Below, one piece after another: positions 37,235 to 46,875 of a stretch of 64,000 nt of DNA (its first letter is position 1; each line of letters begins with the position of its first letter). This DNA comes from Serratia liquefaciens (GTDB lineage: Bacteria; Pseudomonadota; Gammaproteobacteria; Enterobacterales; Enterobacteriaceae), in the NCBI RefSeq assembly GCF_027594825.1, contig NZ_CP088930.1, forward strand, positions 186,001-250,000, given 5' to 3'. The notes beneath the pieces were generated by a model. That model did not search any database, was not told where the DNA came from, and saw nothing but the letters and a program-made list of their open reading frames with translations. Both the position numbers and the translations under genes were made by a program.

Positions 37235-39391
37235 TTACATCACGTCTTCTGCGGCGCGGCGCAGGCGAGCTTTCATATCGCTGTAGCTTTGCTGCGCATA
37301 GTTTTCCGCCCAGTGCTGGTCGGTAATCGCCTCCAGTTTTACCGCACAGTATTTGGTTTCCGGCGTTTTGGAGATCGGATCCAGGTTTTCCTGCGTCAGT
37401 TCGTTACAGGCGCCAATCCACCACTGGTAGGTCATATACACCGCACCCAGGTTAATACGCTCGTTATAGTTGGCACGGCTGATCACCTTGCCGCGGCGTG
37501 AGGCAACCCACACCAGTTGCTGGTCGGCAATGCCCAGTGCGGCGGCATCCTGAGGATTGATCTGCACGAAGCCGGGCTCATCCGCCAGCGTTTGCAAGGC
37601 GGCACAGTTGCCGGTCATCGAACGGCAGGAGTAATGCCCAACCTCACGCACGGTACAGAGCACCAGTGGGTAAGCGGCATCCGGGATCTCGGCCGGCGCA
37701 CGCCAGGTGGTCGCGAACAATTGGCCTTTGCCGGACGGCGTGGTGAACTGGTTACCCTGATACAGGTACGGCGTCCCCTGGCTTTCCAGCGAAGTGCAAG
37801 GCCATTGCACGTGACCGAGCTCGCCCATTTTTTCGTAAGTGGCGCCGTAAAACAGCGGGCAAAGTTCGCGCATTTCGTCCCAGATCTGCTGGTTATCCTC
37901 GTAGTGCATCGGATACCCCATTTCACTGGCCAACAGGCTGATGATTTCCCAGTCGCGCTTGACGTTGTACTGCGGCTCAATGGCTTTTTCGAAACGCTGG
38001 AACCCGCGATCGGCACAGGAGAAGACGCCGCCATGCTCGCCCCAGGAAGTGGCCGGCAAGATCACATCCGCCTGTTCGGCGGTTTTGGTCATAAAGATGT
38101 CTTGCACCACCACAAATTCCAGCGCTTCGAACGCGCTGCGCACCAGGCTCAGATCGGCCTCGGTCTGCAAGGGATCTTCCCCCATGATGTAGTAGGCCTT
38201 CACTTTGCCTTCATGCACCAGGTGCGGGATTTCGGTGATGCGATAGCCGACGTTCGGATCCATTTTTGCGGCGTCAATTCCCCAGACAGTGGCGAATTTG
38301 GCGCGCACGGCAGCATCGGTGACCGCCTGATAGCCAGGGAATTCATTGGGCAGCACGCCCATGTCGCAGGCTCCCTGCACATTGTTCTGTCCACGTACCG
38401 GGCCGACACCCACGTTGGCACGGCCCAAATTGCCGGTAAGCAGCGCCAGGCTGGCGAGGCCTTTGACCACGTCAACCGCCTGGCCGAATTGGGTCACGCC
38501 CATACCCCACATGATGGTGGCTGAAGGGGCGCTGGCATAGGTGCGCATGGCCTGACGGATCTGCTGAGCGGTAACGCCGGTCAGGTGTTCCACCGCTTCT
38601 GGCGCATAGTCCGCCAGCTGCTGCCGGTAGGCCTCGAAACCCTCGGTGTATTTCGCCACGTAATCGCGGTCATAGAGGTTTTCTTCAATCAGCACGTAGG
38701 CGAACGCATTCACCAGCGCCATGTTGCAGCCGTTCTTGATCTGCAAATGCTGGTCGGCAATACGTGCAGTTTCTATCCGGCGCGGATCGCACACGACGAT
38801 CTGCGCGCCTTTCTCTTTAGCCTTCAGTACCCGGCGAGCCACGATGGGGTGCGAGTCGGCACAGTTGTAACCGATAATCAGCAGGCACTTGGAGTTTTCG
38901 ATATCGCCAATAGAGTTACTCATGGCGCCGTTACCCAGCGTGGCCTGCAAACCCGCGACGGACGGACCATGGCAGACGCGGGCGCAGCAGTCGACGTTAT
39001 TGGTGCCGATCACCGCACGGGCGAATTTCTGCATCACATAGTTGGTTTCATTGCCGGTCCCGCGTGAGGAGCCGGTGTGCATGATGGAGCTGGCACCGTG
39101 CTGGTCTTTAATCTGCTGTAGCCGCTGCGCGGTATAGCTGATCGCTTCATCCCAACTGACGGCCTCAAACTTGCCGCCTTTCTGCCGCCGGATCAGCGGC
39201 TGACTCAGACGCGGGGTCAACAGTTTGGTGTCGTTCAGGAAGTCCCAGCCGTAATAGCCTTTCAGACAGAGTTCACCCTGATTGGTCACGCCGTCAGCCG
39301 CCTCGGCGCGAATGATTTTGCCGTTATCGACCACCAGTTTCATTTTGCAGCCTGCACCGCAGTAAGGGCAGACGGTTGTGATTTTTTTCAT
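37235..39391 (-). CDS. fdhF: Formate dehydrogenase H, cysteine (selenium-free) form
   Basis: 718 residues versus 715 in E. coli FdhF. The start is the ATG of MKKITTVCPYCGAGC; a longer in-frame start 52 codons upstream encodes a non-homologous basic tail and overlaps hydN. The N-terminal [4Fe-4S] motif is CPYCGAGC-X(26)-CLKG. The molybdopterin domain reads NNVDCCARVCHGPSVAGLQ: residue 140, selenocysteine in E. coli, is encoded by TGC (38972-38974), while His141 is kept. The C-terminal dinucleotide domain (REVGHYSCRSMTGNCAALQT; MTYQWWIGACNELTQENLDP) is complete. It oxidises formate to CO2 and passes electrons through HycB to hydrogenase 3. It lies 11 bp after hydN in one operon. Confidence 0.96.
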   Translation of the reverse strand: MKKITTVCPYCGAGCKMKLVVDNGKIIRAEAADGVTNQGELCLKGYYGWDFLNDTKLLTPRLSQPLIRRQKGGKFEAVSWDEAISYTAQRLQQIKDQHGASSIMHTGSSRGTGNETNYVMQKFARAVIGTNNVDCCARVCHGPSVAGLQATLGNGAMSNSIGDIENSKCLLIIGYNCADSHPIVARRVLKAKEKGAQIVVCDPRRIETARIADQHLQIKNGCNMALVNAFAYVLIEENLYDRDYVAKYTEGFEAYRQQLADYAPEAVEHLTGVTAQQIRQAMRTYASAPSATIMWGMGVTQFGQAVDVVKGLASLALLTGNLGRANVGVGPVRGQNNVQGACDMGVLPNEFPGYQAVTDAAVRAKFATVWGIDAAKMDPNVGYRITEIPHLVHEGKVKAYYIMGEDPLQTEADLSLVRSAFEALEFVVVQDIFMTKTAEQADVILPATSWGEHGGVFSCADRGFQRFEKAIEPQYNVKRDWEIISLLASEMGYPMHYEDNQQIWDEMRELCPLFYGATYEKMGELGHVQWPCTSLESQGTPYLYQGNQFTTPSGKGQLFATTWRAPAEIPDAAYPLVLCTVREVGHYSCRSMTGNCAALQTLADEPGFVQINPQDAAALGIADQQLVWVASRRGKVISRANYNERINLGAVYMTYQWWIGACNELTQENLDPISKTPETKYCAVKLEAITDQHWAENYAQQSYSDMKARLRRAAEDVM

Positions 39392-39402
39392 CGGTTCAGT
39401 TC

Positions 39403-39945
39403 CTAAAACAGTGACGACATAGTGTCGAGCGCGGCGCGGCGGCGCTTCTCGGCGTTCATTTCCTGCAGCATGTTGCGATCGACGCAGTGCAACGCATTGG
39501 TTGGGCAGGTTTCCATGCAGGCCGGGCCGCTGTCGCGACCGATGCACAGGTCACATTTATGGGCTTCGGCTTTCTCGGTGGTGGCGCTCATCATGGCGCC
39601 GTTCTGGCGGACCACCGGGCGGGTGATCACTTCCATGGCGCCGTAGGGACAGGCCACTACGCAGGTTTTGCAGCCGATGCAGCGTTCCTGCATCACCAGT
39701 ACCATGCCGTTGGTGCGGCTGATGGCGCCGTTCGGACAGACGTTGGAGCAGGGGGCGTCCTCGCATTGGCGGCAAAGCACGGCGGTGCTGACGTTGACGC
39801 CTTTAATCACGTGCAGGCGGGGGGCAAAGCTGGTGGCGTTCAACGCCGAAATATCCTGGTTTTCGCTGTGCGCCATCACGCAGGCAATTTCACAGGTACG
39901 GCAGCCGATGCATTTTTTGGGATCGGCGATGATAAACCGGTTCAT
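39403..39945 (-). CDS. hydN: Electron-transfer 4Fe-4S protein HydN
   Basis: 180 residues starting MNRFIIADPKKCIGCRTCEI with AGGAG 6 bp upstream. Four cysteine clusters for four [4Fe-4S] centres are visible: CIGCRTCEIAC, CRQCEDAPCSNVC, CIGCKTCVVAC and CDLCIGRDSGPACMETC. It matches HydN/HycB-type ferredoxins. E. coli HydN is linked to FdhF activity. Here it opens the hydN-fdhF-hypF-nickel permease operon; a sigma-54 promoter is placed about 62 bp upstream. Its paralogue HycB (46875-47489) belongs to the other operon. Confidence 0.93.
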   Translation of the reverse strand: MNRFIIADPKKCIGCRTCEIACVMAHSENQDISALNATSFAPRLHVIKGVNVSTAVLCRQCEDAPCSNVCPNGAISRTNGMVLVMQERCIGCKTCVVACPYGAMEVITRPVVRQNGAMMSATTEKAEAHKCDLCIGRDSGPACMETCPTNALHCVDRNMLQEMNAEKRRRAALDTMSSLF

Positions 39946-40006
39946 CAATAACTCCTGGATTACCCTTCATCCGGGTATGGCAAAAGAGAGGTTGTGGCTC
40001 TGGTTA

Positions 40007-40022
40007 GGCATAAAACATGCCA
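40007..40022 (-). promoter_or_regulatory. Probable sigma-54 promoter of the hydN-fdhF operon
   Basis: Minus strand TGGCATGTTTTATGCC has GG and GC at the -24/-12 spacing of the RpoN consensus TGGCAC-N5-TTGCA. It lies about 62 bp before hydN. Further upstream (40075-40095) are two TGTCGACC direct repeats 11 bp apart, a possible activator site. E. coli fdhF is likewise RpoN/FhlA-dependent. Confidence 0.7.
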
Positions 40023-40106
40023 ACCTTGAAAATGCTTAAAAAGCAGAGGGTTAGATTTTTATGGCGCCGGGGTCGACAGCAGGTCGACAGAAATGACGAT
40101 GCCGCG

Positions 40107-40577
40107 TCAGACATTCGTCACCTCCAGCTGCGGATAACCGCCATTGTCTGCCCAGTGAAACAGGCGTTGATGGAGCACCGTCACCGCCTGTTTCACCGCC
40201 GCGCCAATCGGGTAATAAAACGCCACCACTTCGGGCTGAATGCCGATAAAGGTAATTTCCGGGATGTCTTCTCGCAGTTGGTCGATCAGGAAGTTGAGCG
40301 GCAGGTTATGCGTTGTCATGATGAACATGGCGGCAATGTCTTTTTCGTCGATCACCCGGGTTTCTCCCGGCGCGAGCCCCATGTCGGTGGCATCGACGAT
40401 CACCAGGCGGTCTGGGCGCAGCTCGCGAATATGCCCAATGTCATTTTCCGGTGCCGCGCCGCCGTCAATCACCTGCCAGCCAGCGGGAGGCTGACTGGCG
40501 CAGAGTTCAGCCAGCAGTGGCCCGGCACCGTCATCTCCCATCATGCAGTTGCCCACACACAATAAAACGTCAGTCAT
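40107..40577 (-). CDS. hycI: Hydrogenase 3 maturation endopeptidase HycI
   Basis: 156 residues, identical in length to E. coli HycI. Motifs are LLCVGNCMMGDDGAGPLLAE (nickel-sensing Asp in MGDDG), VIDGGAAPENDIGHI, VDATDMGLAPGE and MTTHNLPLNFLIDQL. It removes the C-terminal peptide of HycE after nickel insertion; the expected cut is after Arg in DPCYSCTDR of the HycE at 42335-44038. The second of two adjacent ATGs is used for spacing from GGAGG. It overlaps hycH by 8 bp and ends the hyc operon. Confidence 0.96.
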   Translation of the reverse strand: MTDVLLCVGNCMMGDDGAGPLLAELCASQPPAGWQVIDGGAAPENDIGHIRELRPDRLVIVDATDMGLAPGETRVIDEKDIAAMFIMTTHNLPLNFLIDQLREDIPEITFIGIQPEVVAFYYPIGAAVKQAVTVLHQRLFHWADNGGYPQLEVTNV

Positions 40578-40986
40578 CATGCCTCCGGACCATCAGGTAA
40601 ATGGCGGGTTCGTTTTCAATCGATTGCAGCAGGGCGATCAGCTTTTGACTCCAGCTCTGCTGTTCCGCATTCATTCGCGGAGCCGCACGGCTCAACGCCG
40701 TAGCCAACAGGTGGGTATGGCCGTTGTCGATACAGATTTCGCCAAACCGATCGACCCCTTCCAGTTTGCGCCGTGCGGTGCTGCCTGCCGGCAACTGCGC
40801 TATCCAGGCGTGGAACCCCGCCAGCGGGCAACTGAGTTTGGCTTCCAGACAGTCGATCACCCCCAGATGGTGGCCGATCGCCAGGCTGTAATAGATCACC
40901 TCCTGGGCCTTCGGCGGGGCCTTTTTTTCCTGCACAAACTTGCGGCTAAGGGAGTAAAACACCACCTGACCTTGGGAAGCTGTCAT
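40570..40986 (-). CDS. hycH: Hydrogenase 3 accessory protein HycH
   Basis: 138 residues, family length 136. [24 protein letters not shown] and [20 protein letters not shown] are the recognisable HycH/HyfJ core. In E. coli HycH is needed to mature the hydrogenase 3 large subunit and is not part of the final complex. Start and stop overlap hycG (4 bp) and hycI (8 bp), indicating translational coupling. Confidence 0.92.
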   Translation of the reverse strand: MTASQGQVVFYSLSRKFVQEKKAPPKAQEVIYYSLAIGHHLGVIDCLEAKLSCPLAGFHAWIAQLPAGSTARRKLEGVDRFGEICIDNGHTHLLATALSRAAPRMNAEQQSWSQKLIALLQSIENEPAIYLMVRRHDD

Positions 40987-41780
40987 AACCGCAGCTCCCC
41001 ACGCAGCACCCGTTGATAAATGCCCTGCAGGTTGCCGACGATCTCATTCAGGCGCAGGTCATCTTGCTGGTGCAGATAGGCGGCAATACGCTGTTCGACC
41101 GGTTCTGGAGCGTCTGCTGCCAGCAGTTGCATAAACTGGTCGGCGATTTGGCGACCGTAACGGTAACCGGCCATACGCCGGGCTTCGCGATCCAGCAGCA
41201 CTCGCAGCGGCTGGGGCAGTTGCGGGTGCAACAGGCGCGTAGCTTCACCGTCGGTTTCGTCATGCTGGTGGCCTTTGATTTTCTGATCCAACAGGCCCAA
41301 CGCCATGGCAAAACCGTAAATGGTCGCCGCCGGCGTCGGCGGGCAGCCGGGAATGTAAACATCGACCGGAACTATGCGATCGGTGCCGCCCCACACGCAG
41401 TAAAGATCGTGGAAGATACCGCCGCTGTTGCCGCAGGCACCGTAGGAGATGCTGATTTTAGGATCGGGTGAGGCCTGCCAGGCGCGGATCGCTGGAATGC
41501 GCATGGCGCGGGTCACTGCACCGGTAAACAGCAAAATATCGGCATGTCTGGGGGAAGGCACCACTTTGATCCCGAAACGTTCCGCGTCGAACAGCGGTGA
41601 AATGGCGGCGAAAATCTCAATTTCGCAGCCATTACAGCCACCGCAGTCCACCCGATAGACATAGGCCGAGCGGCGGATATCCTGCAGCAGGGTGGTTTTC
41701 AGCTTGGCGATGCTGTCGTCGAGGGTGATTGGCACCGGCAGGCCATTTTCATCGCGTGGGCCAATCAATGGTGAATTCAT
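40983..41780 (-). CDS. hycG: Hydrogenase 3 small subunit HycG
   Basis: 265 residues, NuoB-like [NiFe]-hydrogenase small subunit. The proximal [4Fe-4S] ligands are seen in [32 protein letters not shown] and [20 protein letters not shown]. There is no Tat signal, as expected for an inward-facing membrane-bound complex. About 85 extra C-terminal residues beyond the NuoB core match the HycG/HyfI extension. It carries electrons from HycF and formate dehydrogenase to the HycE nickel site. It overlaps hycF by 4 bp. Confidence 0.95.
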   Translation of the reverse strand: MNSPLIGPRDENGLPVPITLDDSIAKLKTTLLQDIRRSAYVYRVDCGGCNGCEIEIFAAISPLFDAERFGIKVVPSPRHADILLFTGAVTRAMRIPAIRAWQASPDPKISISYGACGNSGGIFHDLYCVWGGTDRIVPVDVYIPGCPPTPAATIYGFAMALGLLDQKIKGHQHDETDGEATRLLHPQLPQPLRVLLDREARRMAGYRYGRQIADQFMQLLAADAPEPVEQRIAAYLHQQDDLRLNEIVGNLQGIYQRVLRGELRL

Positions 41781-42322
41781 GAGATGACCTCCCGGGTCAA
41801 ATGGCGGCCGATATCAATACGATCGGCCTGGGTCAGGTTTTGCTGCTGTTTGCAGGCCGGGCAGGTCTCAAACTGCGCACGACGAGTAGCCGCCTCCGAG
41901 CTGCTCAACCCGAGCAACGCCATGGCATAATCAATTTCCTTTTGCGCCGCATAGGGTTTGCCGCACTGTCGGCAATGGCAAATGGCGAAATCGGCCTGTT
42001 CGTACAAGTCCTCTTTACGCCACACCGCCAGTTCGAACTGCTGCGAAAGCCGAATGGCGGCGGTTGGGCACACCTCCTCACAGCGGGCGCAAAAGATGCA
42101 GCGGCCAAGAAACAGCTGCCAGCGCAAGGTGCCGGTGTTGAGATCGGGAGTCATGCTCAACGCGTTGGACGGACAGGCGTTGGCGCAGGCACCGCAGGCT
42201 ATGCACTGCTGCGGCGTGTATTCGGGCTTGCCGCGAAAGTTCGGGTCAATGGCCAACGGCCGGGCCGGATAGGCGACGGTGGCCGGGCCGGTCTTCAGCA
42301 CTTTCTTAATCAGTTTCAGCAT
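41777..42322 (-). CDS. hycF: Formate hydrogenlyase ferredoxin-like subunit HycF
   Basis: 181 residues, as E. coli HycF (180). Two [4Fe-4S] motifs: [16 protein letters not shown] and [18 protein letters not shown]-terminal Cys-rich part ([18 protein letters not shown]) can bind a further metal, as in HycF/HyfH and NuoI-like relatives. It relays electrons within the peripheral arm of formate hydrogenlyase. It lies between hycE (12-bp gap) and hycG (4-bp overlap). Confidence 0.95.
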   Translation of the reverse strand: MLKLIKKVLKTGPATVAYPARPLAIDPNFRGKPEYTPQQCIACGACANACPSNALSMTPDLNTGTLRWQLFLGRCIFCARCEEVCPTAAIRLSQQFELAVWRKEDLYEQADFAICHCRQCGKPYAAQKEIDYAMALLGLSSSEAATRRAQFETCPACKQQQNLTQADRIDIGRHLTREVIS

Positions 42323-42334
42323 GATGGGCTCCGG

Positions 42335-44038
42335 TTAGAACGGCTTGTTTTTCCGCTCGATGCCATAACGCTCAATCTCTTTGTACGGCACGATGATGGA
42401 CTGACGCTTGCGTACGTCGACGATGGTCATGCGATCGGTGCAGGAGTAGCAGGGATCCAGGCTGCCGATGATCAGCGGGGCGTCGGATACCGTATTGCCG
42501 CGCAGCATGTAACGCAGAGTGGGCCAATTGGCGTAGGTCGCGGCACGGCAGCGCCAGCGGAACAGTTTCTGGTTGTCGCCGGTCATGCTCCAGTGGATAT
42601 CATCGCCGCGCGGCGCTTCGGCAAAGCCCAGGGCAAAACGGTGCGGAATATAGGTGAATCCGTCCACCGCCAGCGGTCCGCCCGGCAAGCTTTGCAAACC
42701 GAATTCGATAATGCCGAGCGAGTTGAACACTTCGTGAATGCGCACCTTCAGGCGGGAATAGACGTCGCAGCCGTCCTCCACGCACAACTCCACCGGCAGT
42801 TTGGCGTAGCCGGCAAACGGATGGTCGATGCGGGTATCGCGACGGTGGCCGCTGCCGCGGATCATCGGCCCCACGTTGCTGTAATCGCGAGCCACCTGGG
42901 GATCGAGACGCCCAACCCCGACGCTGCGTTGTTCGGTGTTGGGCGTACTGAGCAAGATATCCACCAGATCCACCAGTTCGCTGCGCATTTGCGCGGCCAG
43001 CTTCAGGGTTTGCAGCATGTCCTCTTTCAAAATATCGCGGCGGATACCGCCAATCAGGTTCAAACCATAGGTTTTGCGCGCGCCGGTCAGTATTTCGGCC
43101 ATCTTCATCGACTGTTCACGCACGCGGAAGAACTGCATGAAACCGGAATCGAAGCCGACAAAATGGCAGGCCAGGCCAAGATTCAACAGGTGGCTGTGCA
43201 GGCGTTCTACCTCCAGCAGGATCGAACGGATCATCTGGGCGCGTTCCGGCACCTGAATGCCCATCGCATTTTCGACCGAGCTGGTGTAGGCCACGCTGTG
43301 GGTAAAGCCGCAAATGCCGCACACCCGGTCCGACAGAAAGGTGACTTCGTTATAGCCCATGCGGGTTTCAGCCAGTTTTTCCATCCCGCGGTGCACGTAG
43401 AACAAGCGGTAGTCGGCGTCGATGATGTCTTCTCCATCGACAAACAAGCGAAAGTGACCGGGTTCGTCCGAGGTGATGTGCAACGGACCAATCGGCACCA
43501 CGTTGGCTTTGGCACCGGCCAGGCTCTCAAACGGATAGGTTTCCACATCGGTGGTGGGCGCGGGGCGTTGACGATAGTCCATCGCGTCTTTGCGCAGCGG
43601 GTAGAGATCGTCCGGCCAGTCGTCAGGCAGCACCAGCCGCCGCTCATCCGGCAATCCCACCGGATGCAGGCCATACATGTCGCGGACTTCGCGTTCTCCC
43701 CATACGGCTGCCGGGACGCGCGGCGTGACAGAAGGGAACTCCAGCGTTTGGGCATCCACTTCGGCGCGCACCGTGATCCAGCATTTGGTGCCTTGCTCCA
43801 TCGACAGAACGTAATACAGCGCGTAATGGCCGCACAGCGTGCGCTCGTCGTTACCGAACAGCACCGATAACCAACCGCCTTGCTGGTAATAAAGCCATTC
43901 AACTACTTCCGGCAGCGCGTTGAGCTTGACGGTGACGGTCAACTGATCGGCGGTTTGCCATTCGGCTGCCAGCATGGCCGCCGGGAATTGTTGCTGCAAC
44001 GCCGCCAGATAGTGCTGGCCTTGATGTTCGTTAGTCAT
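42335..44038 (-). CDS. hycE: Hydrogenase 3 large subunit HycE
   Basis: 567 residues (E. coli 569). The N-terminal 170 residues are NuoC-like (WLSVLFGNDERTLCGHYALY; REVRDMYGLHPVGLPDERRL). The rest is NuoD/[NiFe]-hydrogenase-like. Nickel ligands are RVCGICGFTHSVAY and DPCYSCTDR. A 31-residue tail after DPCYSCTDR is the peptide removed by HycI. The conserved EMxHxxxNLGLACHF region reads LHSHLLNLGLACHFVGFDSG. This is the proton-reducing site of formate hydrogenlyase, facing the cytoplasm. Confidence 0.97.
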   Translation of the reverse strand: MTNEHQGQHYLAALQQQFPAAMLAAEWQTADQLTVTVKLNALPEVVEWLYYQQGGWLSVLFGNDERTLCGHYALYYVLSMEQGTKCWITVRAEVDAQTLEFPSVTPRVPAAVWGEREVRDMYGLHPVGLPDERRLVLPDDWPDDLYPLRKDAMDYRQRPAPTTDVETYPFESLAGAKANVVPIGPLHITSDEPGHFRLFVDGEDIIDADYRLFYVHRGMEKLAETRMGYNEVTFLSDRVCGICGFTHSVAYTSSVENAMGIQVPERAQMIRSILLEVERLHSHLLNLGLACHFVGFDSGFMQFFRVREQSMKMAEILTGARKTYGLNLIGGIRRDILKEDMLQTLKLAAQMRSELVDLVDILLSTPNTEQRSVGVGRLDPQVARDYSNVGPMIRGSGHRRDTRIDHPFAGYAKLPVELCVEDGCDVYSRLKVRIHEVFNSLGIIEFGLQSLPGGPLAVDGFTYIPHRFALGFAEAPRGDDIHWSMTGDNQKLFRWRCRAATYANWPTLRYMLRGNTVSDAPLIIGSLDPCYSCTDRMTIVDVRKRQSIIVPYKEIERYGIERKNKPF

Positions 44039-44060
44039 TATTGATTGCCTTTGTCATTAT

Positions 44061-44996
44061 TCAGCCGACGACCAGCCAGGAAACCAGCGCCAGAAAAGCC
44101 AGTCCAAAACCGGCCCAGGTGGTACGGGCCGTTTTCAGGAAGCGCAAACGTGCCACGCTATTTTCGATAATCGCGATCAGCGTCAGCGCGCACAGCAGCT
44201 TGAACAGCGCCAGGACCAGCGCTGCCAACAGGTGAACGGCGGTGAACTGTGCCGCTTGCCCCCAGGGCAGAAACACGCCGAGGAACAGCTGCAGCACCAC
44301 CAATTGTTTGAGGCTGATGCCCCATTTCATAATGCCTAGCTCGGCACCGGAATATTCCGTCAGCGGGCCTTCCTGCAGCTCTTGCTCGGCTTCCGCCAGG
44401 TCAAAAGGCAGCTTGCCCATCTCGATATAGGTGGCGAACGCACAGGCCAAAGCGGCCAACAGCAGCGGCAGCCAGGCGTGGTGTGGCAACGCCAGCAGGC
44501 TCTGCACCATGGCGCTTAACTGGGTCGAACCGGCCACCAGGGCGGTCACCCACAGTCCCAACAGCAGGATGGGTTCGACCAGAATGCCCAACACCGCTTC
44601 GCGGCTGGCGCCGATGGCGGTAAAGGGACTGCCGGTATCCAGACCGGCAATGGCAAAAACAAAGCGCACCACGGCGAACAGATAGATCAGGGTGATCACA
44701 TCACCGATAGCAGGCAGCGGCGAGGCGACAGTCAACATGGGCAACGCACAGGCGATGGCCAACAGGGTACCGGTCAGCAAGTACGGCATGATGTGAAAAG
44801 CCAGGCCGGAAGCCGCCGGCGCCACGTTCTGACGTTTCAACAATTTGGCGATATCGCGGTATTCCTGTAGTACTCCGGGGCCGCGACGGTTATGCATCCG
44901 CGCGCGCAGCACGCGGCTGATACCGGCAAACAGAGGGGCGACGGCCAGTAACAGCAAGGCCTGCGCCAGACCGAGTAACACATTGGGATAGGTCAT
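44061..44996 (-). CDS. hycD: Formate hydrogenlyase membrane subunit HycD
   Basis: 311 residues (E. coli 307), NuoH-like with about eight membrane helices. Diagnostic loops are HNRRGPGVLQEYRDIAKLLK, GLDTGSPFTAIGASREAVLG and FIEMGKLPFDLAEAEQELQE GPLTEYSG with Tyr-instead of Phe at the first position here (YIEMGKLPFDL). The ATG at 44996 is preferred over one six bases upstream because GAGGAA is then suitably spaced. It anchors the hydrogenase arm to the membrane. It lies 10 bp after hycC. Confidence 0.94.
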   Translation of the reverse strand: MTYPNVLLGLAQALLLLAVAPLFAGISRVLRARMHNRRGPGVLQEYRDIAKLLKRQNVAPAASGLAFHIMPYLLTGTLLAIACALPMLTVASPLPAIGDVITLIYLFAVVRFVFAIAGLDTGSPFTAIGASREAVLGILVEPILLLGLWVTALVAGSTQLSAMVQSLLALPHHAWLPLLLAALACAFATYIEMGKLPFDLAEAEQELQEGPLTEYSGAELGIMKWGISLKQLVVLQLFLGVFLPWGQAAQFTAVHLLAALVLALFKLLCALTLIAIIENSVARLRFLKTARTTWAGFGLAFLALVSWLVVG

Positions 44997-45006
44997 TGTC
45001 ATTTCC

Positions 45007-46875
45007 TCAGGCAAAAGCCACCACCAACAGCACCGCAATCTCCACTGCGGCCAGGCCGCGGCAGAAGGCAACGAAGGCGTTACAATGTAACGGGTTGGTC
45101 AAAGATTCCGGCAGCCAGCGGCGCAGTTGATAGAGCGGGGCGAACATCACCCGTAGCGGTTGGGCAAAACCGGTGGCGGTGATCACCATCGCCTCCTCAT
45201 GACCATATCCGCAGGTCCAGGCGCTACCCTGTACCCGGCGAGGTTGGCGACGGGTCTGATAACGTGCAGCAATCAATAGCGGCAGCAGCGGCATCGCCAG
45301 CAACAAAATGGCGATCAACGGGGTAGAAACCAAAGTGCCGGATACGGAGAGGGATTGTTCGGAGGTCATGCCGATCAGCCGGGCAAACAGCGGGATGATC
45401 CAGGGCGCACCCAGGCCGCAAGCCAGACACAGCAACGCGGGCAGCGCATGGCTCAGCGTCAGGCAAAGGTTAGCCGGCACGGCCTGGGCCGCAGCGGCGC
45501 AGCGCGGGGCTCCCAGACAGGCAACGCCAAACACTTTGCTGACGCACATCACTGCCAGCGCACCGGTCAGGGCCAGCGCCACCGCCAGCAGCGGGCCGAA
45601 CAGATGGCCAATAAAGCCAGGGGCCGCACTGAAATGGAACAGCCCCTGATAGATCAGCCATTCACTGGCGAAACCGTTCAGTGGCGGCAGTGCGGCCATG
45701 GCCACCAGGCCGATCAGCAGAGAAATGGCGGTCCAGGGCATCAGCCGTGCCAGCCCGCCCATTTTCTCCATGTCCTTCAGCCCGGTTTGTTGTTCGATGG
45801 TGCCCGCCGCCAACAGCAATGCGCTTTTGAACAGGCTGTGGTTCAGCAGGTGGAACAGGCCCCCGATCAGGGAGAACGCCGTCAGTAATGGCTGTTGCAG
45901 CGCCATGCCGACCATGGCACCGCCAATGCCCAGCAGGATGATGCCGATATTCTCCAGCGTGTGGTAAGCCAGCAAGCGCCGCAGATCGTGCTCCATCAGC
46001 GCATACAACCCGCCAAAAAACGCGGTGCCGGCAGCCAACAACAGGACCAGCAATCCCCACCACAGCGGCGGCGTACCCAGCAGATCCAGCCCAATCTTCA
46101 GGATCCCCAGCAGGCCAACCTTCATCAGCGCGCCGGAAAACAACGTGGCGGCAGAGGCGGGCGCGCTGCTGTGGGACTGAGGCACCCAGGCATGCAGCGG
46201 CATCACCCCGGCAAAAATGCCAAACCCGGCCAACGCCAGCAGGAATACGCCGTTACGCAGTGCGTCCGGCAATGGCGTAGCGCGGATCACGCTGAATTGC
46301 AGGCTGTGGCTGTGGGTATAAATCAGAGCGAAAGCGATAACCAGCAGCAGGGTGCCGAGGCGCATCAGCAGAAACTGGCTGTGCCCGGCCCGCAGACTTT
46401 TCGCGTTCGGGGCATGGACAATCAAGAAATAGCCGCACAGCGCCGCCAGTTCTAACAGCAACAGCAAGGCCAGTGCATTATCGGCGATCGCGGCGGCGCT
46501 CAGCGCTGCCAGCATCAGATTGATCAGCCCGCCCAACCGGGCACGTGCACTGGCATTCAGCTTCGCGACGCTTCCGATGTGATACAACGCGGCACAGATC
46601 CCACACAAAGCCATCACCAGCAATAACAGCGCGTTAATGCCGCTGATTTCCACCGCATAATTCAACCAGGGCAAACGGGCACTGTGCAGCGGTGCCAACA
46701 GCATTTGCCCCGCGGCCAGCAATGTGGCGATGGCACACAGCAAGCTGCCGCCACCCAGCAAGGCATTGATGCGCGGCCAGGGGGCCAGCAGCCAGCTCAG
46801 CAACGCGAACAGGAGATACCCGACTAATGCCAGAGTCAGCAACGACAATGGATCGGGCGCAATGGCGTAGAACAT
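45007..46875 (-). CDS. hycC: Formate hydrogenlyase membrane subunit HycC
   Basis: 622 residues (E. coli HycC 608; HyfB is longer at 672), a NuoL/M/N-like antiporter-type protein with about 14-16 membrane helices. Core motifs are HAWVPQSHSSAPASAATLFS, LLAYHTLENIGIILLGIGGA and HLLNHSLFKSALLLAAGTIE with the conserved Lys and His for ion translocation. The operon has only HycC and HycD as membrane subunits and lacks hyfD/E/F genes, so this is the FHL-1 (Hyc) type. The start codon overlaps the hycB stop by one base (TGATG). Confidence 0.95.
   Translation of the reverse strand: MFYAIAPDPLSLLTLALVGYLLFALLSWLLAPWPRINALLGGGSLLCAIATLLAAGQMLLAPLHSARLPWLNYAVEISGINALLLLVMALCGICAALYHIGSVAKLNASARARLGGLINLMLAALSAAAIADNALALLLLLELAALCGYFLIVHAPNAKSLRAGHSQFLLMRLGTLLLVIAFALIYTHSHSLQFSVIRATPLPDALRNGVFLLALAGFGIFAGVMPLHAWVPQSHSSAPASAATLFSGALMKVGLLGILKIGLDLLGTPPLWWGLLVLLLAAGTAFFGGLYALMEHDLRRLLAYHTLENIGIILLGIGGAMVGMALQQPLLTAFSLIGGLFHLLNHSLFKSALLLAAGTIEQQTGLKDMEKMGGLARLMPWTAISLLIGLVAMAALPPLNGFASEWLIYQGLFHFSAAPGFIGHLFGPLLAVALALTGALAVMCVSKVFGVACLGAPRCAAAAQAVPANLCLTLSHALPALLCLACGLGAPWIIPLFARLIGMTSEQSLSVSGTLVSTPLIAILLLAMPLLPLLIAARYQTRRQPRRVQGSAWTCGYGHEEAMVITATGFAQPLRVMFAPLYQLRRWLPESLTNPLHCNAFVAFCRGLAAVEIAVLLVVAFA

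Noticed and set aside
39392..39547. N-terminal extension of FdhF by 52 codons
   Set aside because: The extension is basic, lacks homology, overlaps the hydN end, and the family starts at the cysteine motif.
41801..43870. 689-codon plus-strand open frame opposite hycE/hycF
   Set aside because: Opposite strand encodes full-length HycE and HycF with all metal ligands; the long frame is a codon-bias artefact.
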